Below are positions 55,038 through 64,000 of a stretch of DNA of 64,000 nt, in pieces. The notes beneath the pieces are model-generated. The model was not told the origin of the DNA and made no database searches. It worked only from the letters and a program-made list of their open reading frames with translations. This DNA comes from Zunongwangia profunda SM-A87. GTDB taxonomy: Bacteria; Bacteroidota; Bacteroidia; Flavobacteriales; Flavobacteriaceae. The stretch's first letter is position 1; every line of letters starts with the position of its first letter. Both the position numbers and the translations under genes were made by a program. The stretch is taken from contig NC_014041.1 in NCBI RefSeq assembly GCF_000023465.1, positions 4,641,501 through 4,705,500 on the forward strand. Reading direction: 5' to 3'.

Positions 55038-55892
55038 ATGAAATTAATACGCTTCGGCGAAGCCGGAAAAGAAAAACCAGGAATACAATTAGATGCCGGC
55101 AAACGCATAGATATATCGGCTTTTGGTGAAGATTACACCGAAGCTTTCTTTGAAACTGATGGTCTTGACCGTCTCAAAGCCTGGTTAGAGAAAGAACAGG
55201 AAAATTGCCCTGAAGTTTCTCAGGAAACACGCCTGGGTGCACCTCTGGTAAGGCCCTCTAAAATTGTTTGTATTGGCCTTAACTATATCTCGCATGCAAA
55301 AGAAACCGGAATGGACGTGCCAAAAGAACCTATATTATTTTTTAAAGCAACTTCTGCTATTGTAGGTCCCAACGACGATGTCATTATACCCAAAGGAAGC
55401 GAAAAAACAGACTGGGAAGTGGAACTTGCTGTGGTCATCGGCAAAAAAGCCTCCTATGTAAGCGAAGAAGATGCCCTGGATTATGTGGCGGGTTATACGC
55501 TGCACAACGATTATAGCGAACGAGCCTTTCAAATAGAGCGCGCCGGCCAATGGGTTAAGGGAAAAAGCTGCGACACTTTTGCTCCTTTAGGCCCTTTTAT
55601 CGCCACCAAAGATGAAATCAAAGATCCCAATAACCTCAACCTTTGGTTAAAACACAATGGCGAACAGCTACAAAACAGCAACACTTCAGACTTTGTATTT
55701 AATGTACAACAGGTAGTAAGTTATATCAGTCAGTTTATGAGCCTGCTTCCAGGAGATATCATTTCAACAGGTACGCCTTTTGGTGTGGGTATGGGTTTTA
55801 AACCGCCACGTTATTTAAAACCGGGTGATGTGGTTGAATTAGGTATTGAAGGCCTGGGAACTTCCAAACAAACTGCTAAAGCCTATACCTAA
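55038..55892 (+). CDS. 2,4-diketo-3-deoxy-L-fuconate hydrolase (FAH family, predicted)
   Basis: A 284-residue fumarylacetoacetate-hydrolase-family enzyme expected to cleave 2,4-diketo-3-deoxy-L-fuconate to pyruvate and L-lactate. Key features: CIGLNYISHAKETGMD near 75, metal ligands Glu in DWEVELAVVIG near 122-124 and Asp in HNDYSERAFQ near 155, and the late STGTPFGVGMG loop near 245. It is the last plus-strand gene of the fucose module and is followed by a strong terminator. Confidence 0.88.
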   Translation: MKLIRFGEAGKEKPGIQLDAGKRIDISAFGEDYTEAFFETDGLDRLKAWLEKEQENCPEVSQETRLGAPLVRPSKIVCIGLNYISHAKETGMDVPKEPILFFKATSAIVGPNDDVIIPKGSEKTDWEVELAVVIGKKASYVSEEDALDYVAGYTLHNDYSERAFQIERAGQWVKGKSCDTFAPLGPFIATKDEIKDPNNLNLWLKHNGEQLQNSNTSDFVFNVQQVVSYISQFMSLLPGDIISTGTPFGVGMGFKPPRYLKPGDVVELGIEGLGTSKQTAKAYT

Positions 55893-55935
55893 TCTTTTTT
55901 AGATTGGTGTACATACATCAACTTAAAGTATAGAT

Positions 55936-55983
55936 AAATAATCCTCGAGTAGCCATCCAAAAAATACTTGAGGATTATTTTAG
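55936..55983. terminator. intrinsic terminator after the fucose operon
   Basis: AAATAATCCTCGAGTA pairs over 16 bp (one G-T) with TACTTGAGGATTATTT around a 13-base loop, with a T-rich tail on plus and on minus. It can end both the fucose operon and the convergent DUF2652 transcript. The rest of 55893-56163 shows nothing else of note. Confidence 0.8.
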
Positions 55984-56163
55984 ATTTTCTTTAAAGAGTC
56001 AGCCTTTAAATTGAGTGGCTGTACTGCCAGTTCGTAACTGTAAAAGTTTAAATTCTTTTATAAAGGACTTTTCTTTTTAAAGCTATCATTTTCTCTTTTA
56101 GCTTTTATTCTTTAAACAGGCAACACTTTTGCCCATCGATTATAACCTTGTCAAAAAGAAGTC

Positions 56164-56817
56164 TTACCTTAAATAACCGTTAATAGAAGGATTATCCCGA
56201 TCTGCTTCATAATCGAAAAAAATATACCCTATATTTTTTAATGAGCCATATACCTCACAAAGTTTACTTCCTGAATAATGGGTTTTATTTACAGTTTGGC
56301 TTGTGGCATTAAAAAAATCTTCGGTTATCAAAAAATAAGAATTGCTCTTAATGGGATTCTTTAATAATTGATGAGCTTCTATCACCGGTTTACCATACAA
56401 TTTCTCAAAACCACCTATGGTATAAGTTGATATTTCCCCATAGTGAGCCACCAGTTTTAATGAAAGCTTAATTTCAAAACCATATTGTAAACTAAGCGTA
56501 TTGACCTTATCACTAAAGGCTGATAGCATTTGCTCGTATTGCTTTTTAACCTGTTGCAAGGTGAGAGTAGATTTTTTATAAAAAAGGATCGCATCACCTT
56601 CTATTTCTGAAATCGTAAGATTTAGAATATTTTGATCGATTATCACCTGAAGCAGCTCAATAGTGATCTCTTTTCCTAAGGAAAAATCCATGGAATTAAC
56701 AAAACTGGTAAAACCACTAATATCAGGAATAATAATTGTCCCCTCAAATGAATTGGACTTCACTCTAAATTCAGTATTCTTTAATGGCTTTATGATTCCT
56801 TTTTTATCCCCTTCCAT
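56164..56817 (-). CDS. DUF2652 protein, nucleotidyl-cyclase-like fold
   Basis: A 217-residue cytosolic protein. IIIPDISGFTSFVNS near residue 30 and SEIEGDAILFYKK near 70 match the metal-Asp and Asp-loop elements of class III cyclase folds, as in DUF2652 proteins; HYGEISTYTIGGFEKLYGKPV is the family's third block. Other residues needed for cyclase activity are not obvious, so catalysis is doubtful. It follows a SDR gene and an AraC gene in the same direction. Function is unknown. Confidence 0.75.
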   Translation of the reverse strand: MEGDKKGIIKPLKNTEFRVKSNSFEGTIIIPDISGFTSFVNSMDFSLGKEITIELLQVIIDQNILNLTISEIEGDAILFYKKSTLTLQQVKKQYEQMLSAFSDKVNTLSLQYGFEIKLSLKLVAHYGEISTYTIGGFEKLYGKPVIEAHQLLKNPIKSNSYFLITEDFFNATSQTVNKTHYSGSKLCEVYGSLKNIGYIFFDYEADRDNPSINGYLR

Positions 56818-56863
56818 AGTTAAATTTAGAAATTCTTTCTAGTATATAGGTTATTTTTCCCGG

Positions 56864-57523
56864 TTATTGCACCAAAGAAATAAACCGATCTTTCACTTCA
56901 TCGCAAATGATCACCGAATTGTACGTACAGTTTTTAAGGGCTACCGGATCGAAACTGTAAATATTGATTTTATCGGGTTTAAATTCTTTGCACTGTAAGT
57001 GGGTATACATATTTAGTGCTGCCTTCGCACATGAATATCCTGTAAGATCATAATTGGAATAACAAAATGTCTCGTCATTCATCTTGGACAGATCTCCCAA
57101 GGCACTGGTTACATTTATTATTTTGGGAGCTTCACTTTTTTCCAGTAAAGGTTTCATTAACTGAATGATTCTTAAAATCGAAAAGAAGTTGATTTCAAAC
57201 AAATATTTTACTTCACTAATATCCAACTGGTCAATTTTATGGCCAAAACCATTCACCGTCTCTGCATTATTGATCAGTAAATCCAGTTGTCCATATTCCT
57301 TTTTTATTTTATCTCTTAGATGTAAAAGGCTATGCTCTGAAGTAAAATCAACCAGGATAAGATCAAAATCCCTCACACTATTCCCCTCCTGCGAAAGTTT
57401 ATTATAGCTTTCTTCGCCTGCTGCAATGATCACTTTATAATTCTGATGTAACAAAAGGTTAGCCATAGCTTTACCTAAGCCATTTCCTGCTTCTGTTAAT
57501 ACTGCAACTCTTTTCCTATCCAT
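56864..57523 (-). CDS. degenerate SDR-family oxidoreductase
   Basis: A 219-residue short-chain-dehydrogenase-fold protein. The cofactor loop reads TEAGNGLGKA, with Glu in place of the usual first Gly. NNAETV replaces NNAG near residue 86, while a Ser in NVTSALGDLS near 140 and a Tyr-x3-Lys in GYSCAKAALN near 160 remain. The C-terminal part is short compared with typical 250-residue enzymes. It may still bind NADP or act as a non-catalytic partner. It lies between AraC and DUF2652 genes. Confidence 0.75.
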   Translation of the reverse strand: MDRKRVAVLTEAGNGLGKAMANLLLHQNYKVIIAAGEESYNKLSQEGNSVRDFDLILVDFTSEHSLLHLRDKIKKEYGQLDLLINNAETVNGFGHKIDQLDISEVKYLFEINFFSILRIIQLMKPLLEKSEAPKIINVTSALGDLSKMNDETFCYSNYDLTGYSCAKAALNMYTHLQCKEFKPDKINIYSFDPVALKNCTYNSVIICDEVKDRFISLVQ

Positions 57524-57615
57524 ATCATACTACCTTTTTAACTTTACAAATTTACGAATGCTCCACAAGTAAAAATATTTTAGTTCCTTAATTATTCTGA
57601 CTTTATGCTTTACCA

Positions 57616-58503
57616 TTACGACTTTCTAAACTGATTAGGAGTTATTCCACTATGCTTTTTAAAAAAGCGGGTGAAATGAGTGGGCTCCTGAAAATTTAAA
57701 CGATAAGAAATTTCTGCAATATCAAGCCCCGAATACTTCAGTAAACTTTTACTTTCATTAAATAGGCGTTCACTAATAATGTCCTTGGCCGTCTTACCTG
57801 TAAACTGCTTTAATGTAGTGGTTAGATAATTGGGGGTGATATTAAGTTTTTCCGCATAGTCTGTTACATTTTTGGTATCTAAATACATTTTATCAACCAA
57901 TATTTCAAATTGATTCGTAATGGACTGCGGTCTGGATACATAATTATCTGTTCTGCTATTCTTTTCGAAAATCGCCTTGCAAAAATAAAGTAAAGAGACC
58001 AGCATACCTTCCAGCATTTTTTCCTGATAAGGATGTGGATTTCTGGAAACCGAATAAATACGCTCCATATCAAAGGATAAAGAACGGTACTCTTCTGATG
58101 ATAACATCATAAAGTTATTCTCTGATATTTTTAGAAAAGGAAAATCATTAACCAAATCTGAAAAAGAATTGCCTAAAAACTCTTTTTTAAACATGATAAA
58201 ATAGCCTTGTAGGTTTTTATCCCGAAACCAGGAAAAAAACTGCCCCGGCACCACAAAAAATAACGGATGTCCCTCCAAATTCAAAATATCGGTATTCAGG
58301 TTAAATTCTGTATCTCCAAAATTATTTAAAAGACCAATTTGATAAAAGCCCTGACGATAAGGGGGCATACAACGTCTTGTTGTAGGCTCCAGGCTATCGG
58401 CCTTAAAAATATCGAAATAAGGAATCTGACTCCTATGAGGAAAATCAATCGCTTCATAGTAGTCATTAAATGTATCAAAAACAGGGATGTTCCCTTTATC
58501 CAT
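57616..58503 (-). CDS. AraC-family transcriptional regulator
   Basis: A 295-residue regulator: an N-terminal sensing domain (PPYRQGFYQIGLLNNFGDTEF, then FVVPGQFFSWF, about 45-95) and a C-terminal double HTH (NVTDYAEKLNITPNYLTTTL, and LDIAEISYRLNFQEPTHFTR, about 205-290). It precedes the SDR and DUF2652 genes on the minus strand and may control them or itself. A perfect dyad lies 33 bp upstream of its start. Confidence 0.88.
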   Translation of the reverse strand: MDKGNIPVFDTFNDYYEAIDFPHRSQIPYFDIFKADSLEPTTRRCMPPYRQGFYQIGLLNNFGDTEFNLNTDILNLEGHPLFFVVPGQFFSWFRDKNLQGYFIMFKKEFLGNSFSDLVNDFPFLKISENNFMMLSSEEYRSLSFDMERIYSVSRNPHPYQEKMLEGMLVSLLYFCKAIFEKNSRTDNYVSRPQSITNQFEILVDKMYLDTKNVTDYAEKLNITPNYLTTTLKQFTGKTAKDIISERLFNESKSLLKYSGLDIAEISYRLNFQEPTHFTRFFKKHSGITPNQFRKS

Positions 58504-58535
58504 GAATTAACAATTCTTATAATTTGGGTAAACTC

Positions 58536-58551
58536 CGGTAACTATTTACCG
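58536..58551. promoter_or_regulatory. operator-like dyad upstream of the AraC gene
   Basis: CGGTAA-CTAT-TTACCG, perfect six-base arms around four bases. It is preceded by another GGTAA copy at about 58527. Its core GTAACTATTTAC differs by one base from the dyad before the first RND operon (32833-32848). Confidence 0.35.
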
Positions 58552-58645
58552 TAATTCACAAATAATCAATGCTGATTTTATATGCTGAAATTAGTGTTTC
58601 CCGTCAGATTAGCGTTCAATAGTTTAAAAATAATATTTAATAACA

Positions 58646-60103
58646 TTAGTGCTGACTTAATTTCATCTTTTCAAATTTAATTTTCAGTTCTTCATCAGAG
58701 ATAATCTCCCAACCTCCGCCTAATGCTTTATATATAGCTATAAGCGAAGTTGCCGATGATATCTCACTCATCGCCAACGAATTTTCAGCAATAAGCAACG
58801 CATTGTCTGCACTTAGATAATCAATAAAGTTATCAAGGCCTGCATTAAATCTTTTCTGGGCAATTTCTGCAGCTTTAGCACTAGCCATTGAGGAATTTTT
58901 TAAAATCTCCCTTCTTTTCAGCTCATGAGAATAATTGCTCATACTGGTTTTTATTTCTTCTAAGCTTTCCAAAACCACTTTCTCATATTGCGCCAGGGCA
59001 GCCAGGGTTTCAGCATCATTTTTTCTTATTTGCTGTTTAACCCTGCCCAAATTAAAAGCGGCCCAGCTAATGCTTGGCAGCAGGCTCCAGGTAAAAGATT
59101 CCTTACTCCCGAAATTGGCAAAATCTACAGCAGAAAAACCTACAGATCCTCCAAATTCAATTTTTGGGTATAGATCCGCAACAGCGATATTATAGGCCGA
59201 GATCTTGACCTGAAGTACTGCTTCGGCTCTTCTTACATCTGGTCTGCGACGCAATAATTCCTTGACATTTCCCAGGTGTACTGATGCCGGTAAATCTGGC
59301 AAAGCCTGTTTGCCAATGATATCCCCAGAAAGCTTGCCGGGAATCTCACCGGTCAAAATGCTTAAACTATTTTTAAGTGCTTCTATCCTGGCTTCTAGCC
59401 GAGGAATACTTGCCCGGGTGCTTTCTAATTGCGCAAGAGCACGGGAGACATCAAGAGTATTACTGGTTCCCGCATCAGACAGTTTAAGGGTTAGATCGTA
59501 CGTATCCTGCTGCCCCTTAAGGTTTCGTTGTGCGATATCCAGTAAATATTGTGTTCCCCGTAACTGTAGATAATTTGTAGCCACTTCAGCAAATATACGC
59601 AGATAAACGCCGTGCATATCAGCCAGCATCTGCTGATTATAAGCATAAGATCCTTTAACCCTATTGGAAACCCTTCCAAAAATATCTGTCTCCCAGACGG
59701 CATCCATACTTCCACTATACGTACTATAAGTAGGGTTCATACCCGGTACAAACACATTTTCTCCTAAACGGGTCCTGTTATAGGATCCATTCATTGTTAC
59801 CACAGGCCAACGATCAAATTTACGTGCCTTTAATGAAGCTCTGGATGCTTCAAAATTTGCGACAGCAGTATTAATATCTAAATTATTGGTACGTGCTCTT
59901 TCAATCAGCGTATCCAAAACAGGGTCTTTAAACGCAGACCACCACCGCGTGATATGCTCCTGATCATTAAATATAGTATCCTGAAGTGCTTTGGTTAAAT
60001 AATCATTATTCACCTTAACGGGATCAGCAACCTGATACGCTCGTTTTTGAATTCCACAGGAAACTAAAACCAATAAACTTACTATTACTATTAAATTTTT
60101 CAT
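58646..60103 (-). CDS. outer-membrane efflux lipoprotein (NodT/OprM-like), second pump
   Basis: A 485-residue TolC-family channel with lipobox VLVSC near residue 16. The NodT signatures AVWETDIFGRVSNRVK, LRRRPDVRRAEAVL and LGGGW near the C terminus are present, with two coiled-coil repeats. It starts eight bp after the pump stop and ends the three-gene operon. It is clearly divergent from the first channel at 26880, so the two pumps are not a recent duplication. Confidence 0.93.
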   Translation of the reverse strand: MKNLIVIVSLLVLVSCGIQKRAYQVADPVKVNNDYLTKALQDTIFNDQEHITRWWSAFKDPVLDTLIERARTNNLDINTAVANFEASRASLKARKFDRWPVVTMNGSYNRTRLGENVFVPGMNPTYSTYSGSMDAVWETDIFGRVSNRVKGSYAYNQQMLADMHGVYLRIFAEVATNYLQLRGTQYLLDIAQRNLKGQQDTYDLTLKLSDAGTSNTLDVSRALAQLESTRASIPRLEARIEALKNSLSILTGEIPGKLSGDIIGKQALPDLPASVHLGNVKELLRRRPDVRRAEAVLQVKISAYNIAVADLYPKIEFGGSVGFSAVDFANFGSKESFTWSLLPSISWAAFNLGRVKQQIRKNDAETLAALAQYEKVVLESLEEIKTSMSNYSHELKRREILKNSSMASAKAAEIAQKRFNAGLDNFIDYLSADNALLIAENSLAMSEISSATSLIAIYKALGGGWEIISDEELKIKFEKMKLSQH

Positions 60104-60111
60104 ATCCTTTT

Positions 60112-63100
60112 TTACTCTTCCTTTGTTTTTTGATTCTCTAAACCTATTGTTCCATTACGGCGTTTAGTAGTCCATTTTCTGCCCAAATAATAGAATACCG
60201 GAGTCAGAAATATTCCAAAAATGGTCACACCTAGCATTCCGCTAAATACCGCAATTCCTAATGACACCCGAAGTTCTGCGCCAGCTCCGGTTGCTAGGGC
60301 CAGCGGTACTACCCCCAATATAAAGGCCATTGCGGTCATTAAAATGGGACGTAATCTCAGTTTTGAAGCTTCGATTACTGCTTTCTTTAGCTCCATTCCC
60401 TGTTCTTCCAGTTGTTTAGCAAACTCAACGATTAAAATAGCATTCTTACTTGCCAGACCTACCAAAACAACCAAACCTATCTGCACCATGATATTATTAT
60501 CCAGTCCGGCGAGATCGATTCCCAAAATTGCGAATAACAAGACCATAGGCACTATAAATATGACGGCTAGTGGTAATATCAGGCTCTCAAACTGGGCGGC
60601 TAATAGTAAAAAGACGAATACCACAGCAAGGAAAAATGCAACACCTGCAGTATTTCCTGCCTGCTTCTCCTGATAAGCGATCTCAGTCCATTCAAATGAA
60701 ACTCCATCGGGTAACACCTCGTTGGCTAATTGTTCCATTCGTTCAATAGCCTCTCCAGAGCTATAGCCTGGTGAAAAATCCCCGTTTAGAGAGGCTGAAG
60801 GATACAGGTTAAATCTTGGAATTCTTGAAGCTCCGGCAGTATTTTCATGACTGGCAATAGTCCCCATGGGAACCATTTGCCCATCACGGTTTCTGATCCG
60901 AATTTTATCAAGATCTTCCGGAGTTAAACGATTAGGGGAATCGGCCTGAGCGGTAACCTGAAATGTTCTTCCCAGATAATTGAACTCATTTACAAAAGCA
61001 GAACCCATATAAATTTCCAGAGATTGAAAAATATCCTGTACATTAATTCCCAGTTTTTCTGCTTTTACCCGGTCAATATCCAAAAATAACTGAGGTGTCT
61101 GGTTATTAAAAAACGTAAAAACATTACTTAAAACAGGATCCTGGTTAGCGGCCATTGCCAGTGTGTTGGTGGCTTCCAATAATTTTTCGGTTCCCAGATT
61201 GGCCCTGTCCTGAACCATCATTTTAAATCCTCCTGCATTCCCGATACCACTTACCGATGGCGGAGGAATCACCAACACCATGGCGTTGTCTATTTGCCCC
61301 ACTTTTGCGCGAATGCTTCCCATAAGTTCGGTATAATCGATATTCTTATCGTTTCTTATATCGAAATCTTCAAGTACCTGAAAAACTACTGCTGAATTTG
61401 ATGCTATCGTATTAGAAGTAGGATCAAATCCTGTAAAAGAAATTGCATTCGCTACCCCATCAATTTCCAGTGAGATATCAAGAACATCCTGTACAACAGC
61501 ATCTGTCCTGGATAAAGATGATCCCGGGGGCAACTGTATCACCGTTATAAAATACTGTTGATCCATCGCAGGAATAAAACCTTTGGCCACTCTATTAAAT
61601 TCGAATCCCGTAAAAGCTACAAGTCCAAAATAGACAATCATAACCAGCATGGCTGTTCTTACCAGTTTCTGAACCGATTTCCCATAATTATTGGAAAGGG
61701 AAATCATAAAATGGTTAAACTTGTCTCCTATAAAAACGAAAGGTCTTAACAAGATAAAAGGTTTTTTATCCGTTTTTTCTTCATGACGCATCAATAATGC
61801 AGCCATAGCAGGACTTAAGGTTAAGGATACGAATACAGAGATTGCCGTTGCCACCGCAATCGTCATCCCAAATTGTTTATAAAACTGTCCTGATATTCCT
61901 TCCAAAAAGGCCGTAGGTATAAACACCGCAATTAATACCAGACCGATGGCTACAAGTGCGCCTCCAACTTCATCCATGGTTTTTATAGCGGCTTCTTTTG
62001 GTGACAGGCCTTTGCTTAAATACCTCTCCATGTTCTCTACCACTACAATGGCATCATCTACTACAATCCCTATGGCAAGTACCAGCCCAAATAAGGTTAA
62101 CGTATTTAGCGAAAAACCGATGGCCTGCATTACTGCAAAGGTTCCAATTAAGGAAACAGGTATGGCTAATATTGGTATAACGGCGGCCCGCCAAGATTGG
62201 AGAAATAGCAAAATAACAAAGATTACCAGTAAAATGGCTTCAAAAATTGTGTGATATACTTCGTCAATAGATTTCTGAATAAACTTTGTAGGGTTATAGG
62301 CGATATCATAATTAAGGTCTTCAGGAAAACGTTCTGAAAGTGTCTTCATTTTTTCCTGAATCTCATGAGCTGTTTCCAATGCATTTCCACCCGGTTGTTG
62401 AAAAACAGGCATCGCAATAGCAGGCTTTTTCCCCAGATAGCCTCGTGTGGTATAATTTTGGGCGCCCAGCTCTGCTCTCCCTATATCTTTTAGGCGTACA
62501 ATACGCCCGTCATTATCTTTTATTATAACATCTTCAAATTGCTGTGGCGAAACAAGTTTTCCCTGAGTTTGAATATTAATTTCAAAGGCAGACTGATTTC
62601 CCGAAGGTAAAGTGTTCAAAGTTCCTCCTGCTATCTGAACATTCTGAGCTCTTAATGCTGCAACAACTTCAGCCGCAGTAAGATCAAGACTTGCGATTTT
62701 ATCAGGATCCAGCCAGATGCGCATGGCGTATTCTGCTGCCCCAAAAAGTTGAATATCCCCAATTCCTTTAATACGGGCCAATTCGTCACGAAGCTGTAAT
62801 ACGGCATAATTTGCCATATAAGTTTGATCATAAGTCTCTTCTGGAGAATAAAGGTTGATTACCATAAGCATATCAGGAGAAACTTTTCTGGTGGTCACTC
62901 CCAGCCTTCTAACCGACTCCGGCAAACGCGGCTCTGCTATGGCTACACGGTTTTGCACCTGTACCTGTGCTTTATCCAAATCTGTCCCAAGCTTAAATGC
63001 TATTTGTACAATAACCCGACCATCTGCAGAAGACTGGGAAGTCATATAGATCATGTCTTCCACCCCATTAATCTCTTTTTCGATTGGAGCAGCAACGGTT

Positions 63101-63282
63101 TCAGATAAAGTTTTGGCATTGGCGCCGGGATAGCTTGCAACTACTTCAATGGTGGGGGGAGCTACATCCGGAAATTGTGAGGTGGGTAAGGACACATATG
63201 CCAAGCCACCAACGATAAGTATAAGCACACTTAGGACAGCGGCAAAAATAGGCCGCTTTATAAATATTTGACTGAATTTCAT
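60112..63282 (-). CDS. HAE1-family RND multidrug efflux permease, second pump
   Basis: A 1,056-residue inner-membrane proton antiporter. Visible are FPDVAPPTIEV in the first porter loop, the proton-relay Asp pair in GIVVDDAIVVVENM near residue 407, and FAKQLEEQGMELKKAVIEAS and RPILMTAMAF in the second half. It appears closer to AcrB/MexB-type proteins than the first pump. It is followed by its channel gene and preceded, after a 168-bp gap, by an adaptor. Substrate is unknown. Confidence 0.94.
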   Translation of the reverse strand: MKFSQIFIKRPIFAAVLSVLILIVGGLAYVSLPTSQFPDVAPPTIEVVASYPGANAKTLSETVAAPIEKEINGVEDMIYMTSQSSADGRVIVQIAFKLGTDLDKAQVQVQNRVAIAEPRLPESVRRLGVTTRKVSPDMLMVINLYSPEETYDQTYMANYAVLQLRDELARIKGIGDIQLFGAAEYAMRIWLDPDKIASLDLTAAEVVAALRAQNVQIAGGTLNTLPSGNQSAFEINIQTQGKLVSPQQFEDVIIKDNDGRIVRLKDIGRAELGAQNYTTRGYLGKKPAIAMPVFQQPGGNALETAHEIQEKMKTLSERFPEDLNYDIAYNPTKFIQKSIDEVYHTIFEAILLVIFVILLFLQSWRAAVIPILAIPVSLIGTFAVMQAIGFSLNTLTLFGLVLAIGIVVDDAIVVVENMERYLSKGLSPKEAAIKTMDEVGGALVAIGLVLIAVFIPTAFLEGISGQFYKQFGMTIAVATAISVFVSLTLSPAMAALLMRHEEKTDKKPFILLRPFVFIGDKFNHFMISLSNNYGKSVQKLVRTAMLVMIVYFGLVAFTGFEFNRVAKGFIPAMDQQYFITVIQLPPGSSLSRTDAVVQDVLDISLEIDGVANAISFTGFDPTSNTIASNSAVVFQVLEDFDIRNDKNIDYTELMGSIRAKVGQIDNAMVLVIPPPSVSGIGNAGGFKMMVQDRANLGTEKLLEATNTLAMAANQDPVLSNVFTFFNNQTPQLFLDIDRVKAEKLGINVQDIFQSLEIYMGSAFVNEFNYLGRTFQVTAQADSPNRLTPEDLDKIRIRNRDGQMVPMGTIASHENTAGASRIPRFNLYPSASLNGDFSPGYSSGEAIERMEQLANEVLPDGVSFEWTEIAYQEKQAGNTAGVAFFLAVVFVFLLLAAQFESLILPLAVIFIVPMVLLFAILGIDLAGLDNNIMVQIGLVVLVGLASKNAILIVEFAKQLEEQGMELKKAVIEASKLRLRPILMTAMAFILGVVPLALATGAGAELRVSLGIAVFSGMLGVTIFGIFLTPVFYYLGRKWTTKRRNGTIGLENQKTKEE

Positions 63283-63450
63283 AGAATTTTAATTTTGGCG
63301 AAACACTCCCTTATTCTCTATTTGGTTTATAAAGTTTTAAGGGAATAGCTAATATCCAGCAAAGGATGTGATATGTTCTTAAATCATGCTGTTTCAAATC
63401 TTAGCAGTTGATCTAACGTATCGAATACTTACATGATTTGAGAGGTTGAT

Positions 63451-64000
63451 TTATTTTTTTTGATCCGGTAAAGAGATGTCTACCACTTTTGGCGAAACCG
63501 GCATTCCAGGCCTTATCTTTTGAAGATTATTAATAATAAGTTGATCCTTTGGCTGAAGACCGCTACGAACAATACGTAAACCATTAGAATGTAATGGTCC
63601 TAAAGTAAGGTTTCGACTACTCACTTTATGTTCTTCATCTAACACATATACATATCTAAGGGACTGATTTGTTCCAATAATCTCGTCTGGGATCATAAGC
63701 GCCTTATGCTCTTCACTTCCAGAAATCCTGGCTTTTCCAAACATTCCAGGTTCCAGTAAGTGATCATTGTTATCCATAACGGCACGACTTTCTATCGTTC
63801 CCGATTGTTCATCTATTTCGTTATCCACAAAGTCTAATAATGCGGTGTGCATAAATTGTTCTTCATCAGAAAGTTTGATCATTACAGGTATCCCTTCAGA
63901 TCTAGCATTGCCGCGCTTACCTTCTTTGGCCAGACGTACATATTTAAGATATTCCGATTCACTCTCGGTGAAATAAAAATGGATAGGACTGGTCGCGACG
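63451..64000 (-). CDS. RND efflux periplasmic adaptor (partial, 5' end outside)
   Basis: The frame is open to the right edge, covering about 182 C-terminal residues of an adaptor that normally has about 370-400. The visible part holds beta-barrel and membrane-proximal regions (IHFYFTESESEYLKYV, then NEIDEQSGTIESRAV and LEPGMFGKARISG). An ATG at 63882 is internal, not the start. First gene of the second RND operon, 168 bp before the pump; the gap has a seven-base inverted repeat with a 20-odd base loop (near 63305-63345) but no clear terminator. Confidence 0.88.
   Translation of the reverse strand, partial: VATSPIHFYFTESESEYLKYVRLAKEGKRGNARSEGIPVMIKLSDEEQFMHTALLDFVDNEIDEQSGTIESRAVMDNNDHLLEPGMFGKARISGSEEHKALMIPDEIIGTNQSLRYVYVLDEEHKVSSRNLTLGPLHSNGLRIVRSGLQPKDQLIINNLQKIRPGMPVSPKVVDISLPDQKK

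Noticed and set aside
60221..60673. 150-codon plus-strand frame inside the second RND pump
   Set aside because: Antisense to conserved membrane helices; composition reflects the complement of hydrophobic codons.
1..64000. CRISPR arrays, tRNA or rRNA genes, insertion sequences, integrase or attachment sites
   Set aside because: No regularly spaced repeats, cloverleaf-type or ribosomal sequence, transposase motifs or flanking inverted repeats were seen on reading both strands.

Overview
The window reads as chromosomal DNA of a Bacteroidota, most likely a Flavobacteriaceae member (Zunongwangia/Salegentibacter/Gramella-like; this placement is inference from family content, not from a marker gene). 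The evidence is a SusC/SusD pair, a hybrid two-component regulator, an ECF sigma/FecR/TonB-receptor operon, many lipoproteins, low G+C, a TAnnTTTG-type promoter box and few Shine-Dalgarno sequences. No rRNA, tRNA, insertion sequence or CRISPR array was seen.

Layout. 1-2502: start of a heavy-metal RND efflux operon on the minus strand (small Cys-rich DUF6660-like protein, then a CusA/CzcA pump cut by the window edge). 2688-4316: DhaK-DhaL dihydroxyacetone kinase. 4630-22453, minus strand: a polysaccharide utilization locus (PUL) with SusC (frameshifted), SusD, a DUF3823 lipoprotein, two GH43 enzymes, a clan GH-A glycosidase, aldose 1-epimerase, a DUF4965/DUF1793 'glutaminase-like' protein, a GH127-type beta-L-arabinofuranosidase and a GH2 enzyme. 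A divergent hybrid two-component sensor/regulator (22770-26759) would control it. The enzyme set suggests an arabinose/galactose-containing glycan. 26880-32808: tripartite HAE1-type RND efflux pump. 33390-38500: ECF sigma factor, a small unknown protein, FecR anti-sigma, STN-domain TonB receptor and DUF4249 lipoprotein, a cell-surface signalling and uptake operon. 38535-41094: Lrp regulator divergent from a MetE-like methyltransferase, then a nitroreductase.

41291-43376 is the oddest part. It holds a Cys-rich peptide coding stretch that lacks any start or leader but keeps an upstream dyad and a 16-bp terminator stem, a TlpA-like thioredoxin lipoprotein broken at an A-run, and a truncated C39 (double-glycine leader) peptidase. 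I read this as the decayed remains of a ribosomal-peptide/bacteriocin export locus.

43445-55892 is an almost complete L-fucose module built as two divergent operons. The minus-strand arm has mutarotase, FucP transporter, SDR L-fucose dehydrogenase, L-fuconolactonase, an extra zinc alcohol dehydrogenase and a GH29 fucosidase. The plus-strand arm has two AraC regulators, L-fuconate dehydratase, a second GH29 fucosidase, 2-keto-3-deoxy-L-fuconate dehydrogenase and a FAH-family diketo-acid hydrolase. Together they would release fucose from glycans and oxidize it without phosphorylation to pyruvate plus lactate. 56164-58503 holds an AraC regulator, a degenerate SDR and a DUF2652 protein; 58646-64000 is a second HAE1-type RND pump with its outer-membrane factor and an adaptor cut by the right edge.

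Two frame breaks, in SusC and in the thioredoxin gene, both need a -1 shift at an AAA-AAG sequence directly before a stop. They could be mutations, homopolymer assembly errors or recoding sites; I could not decide from sequence alone.
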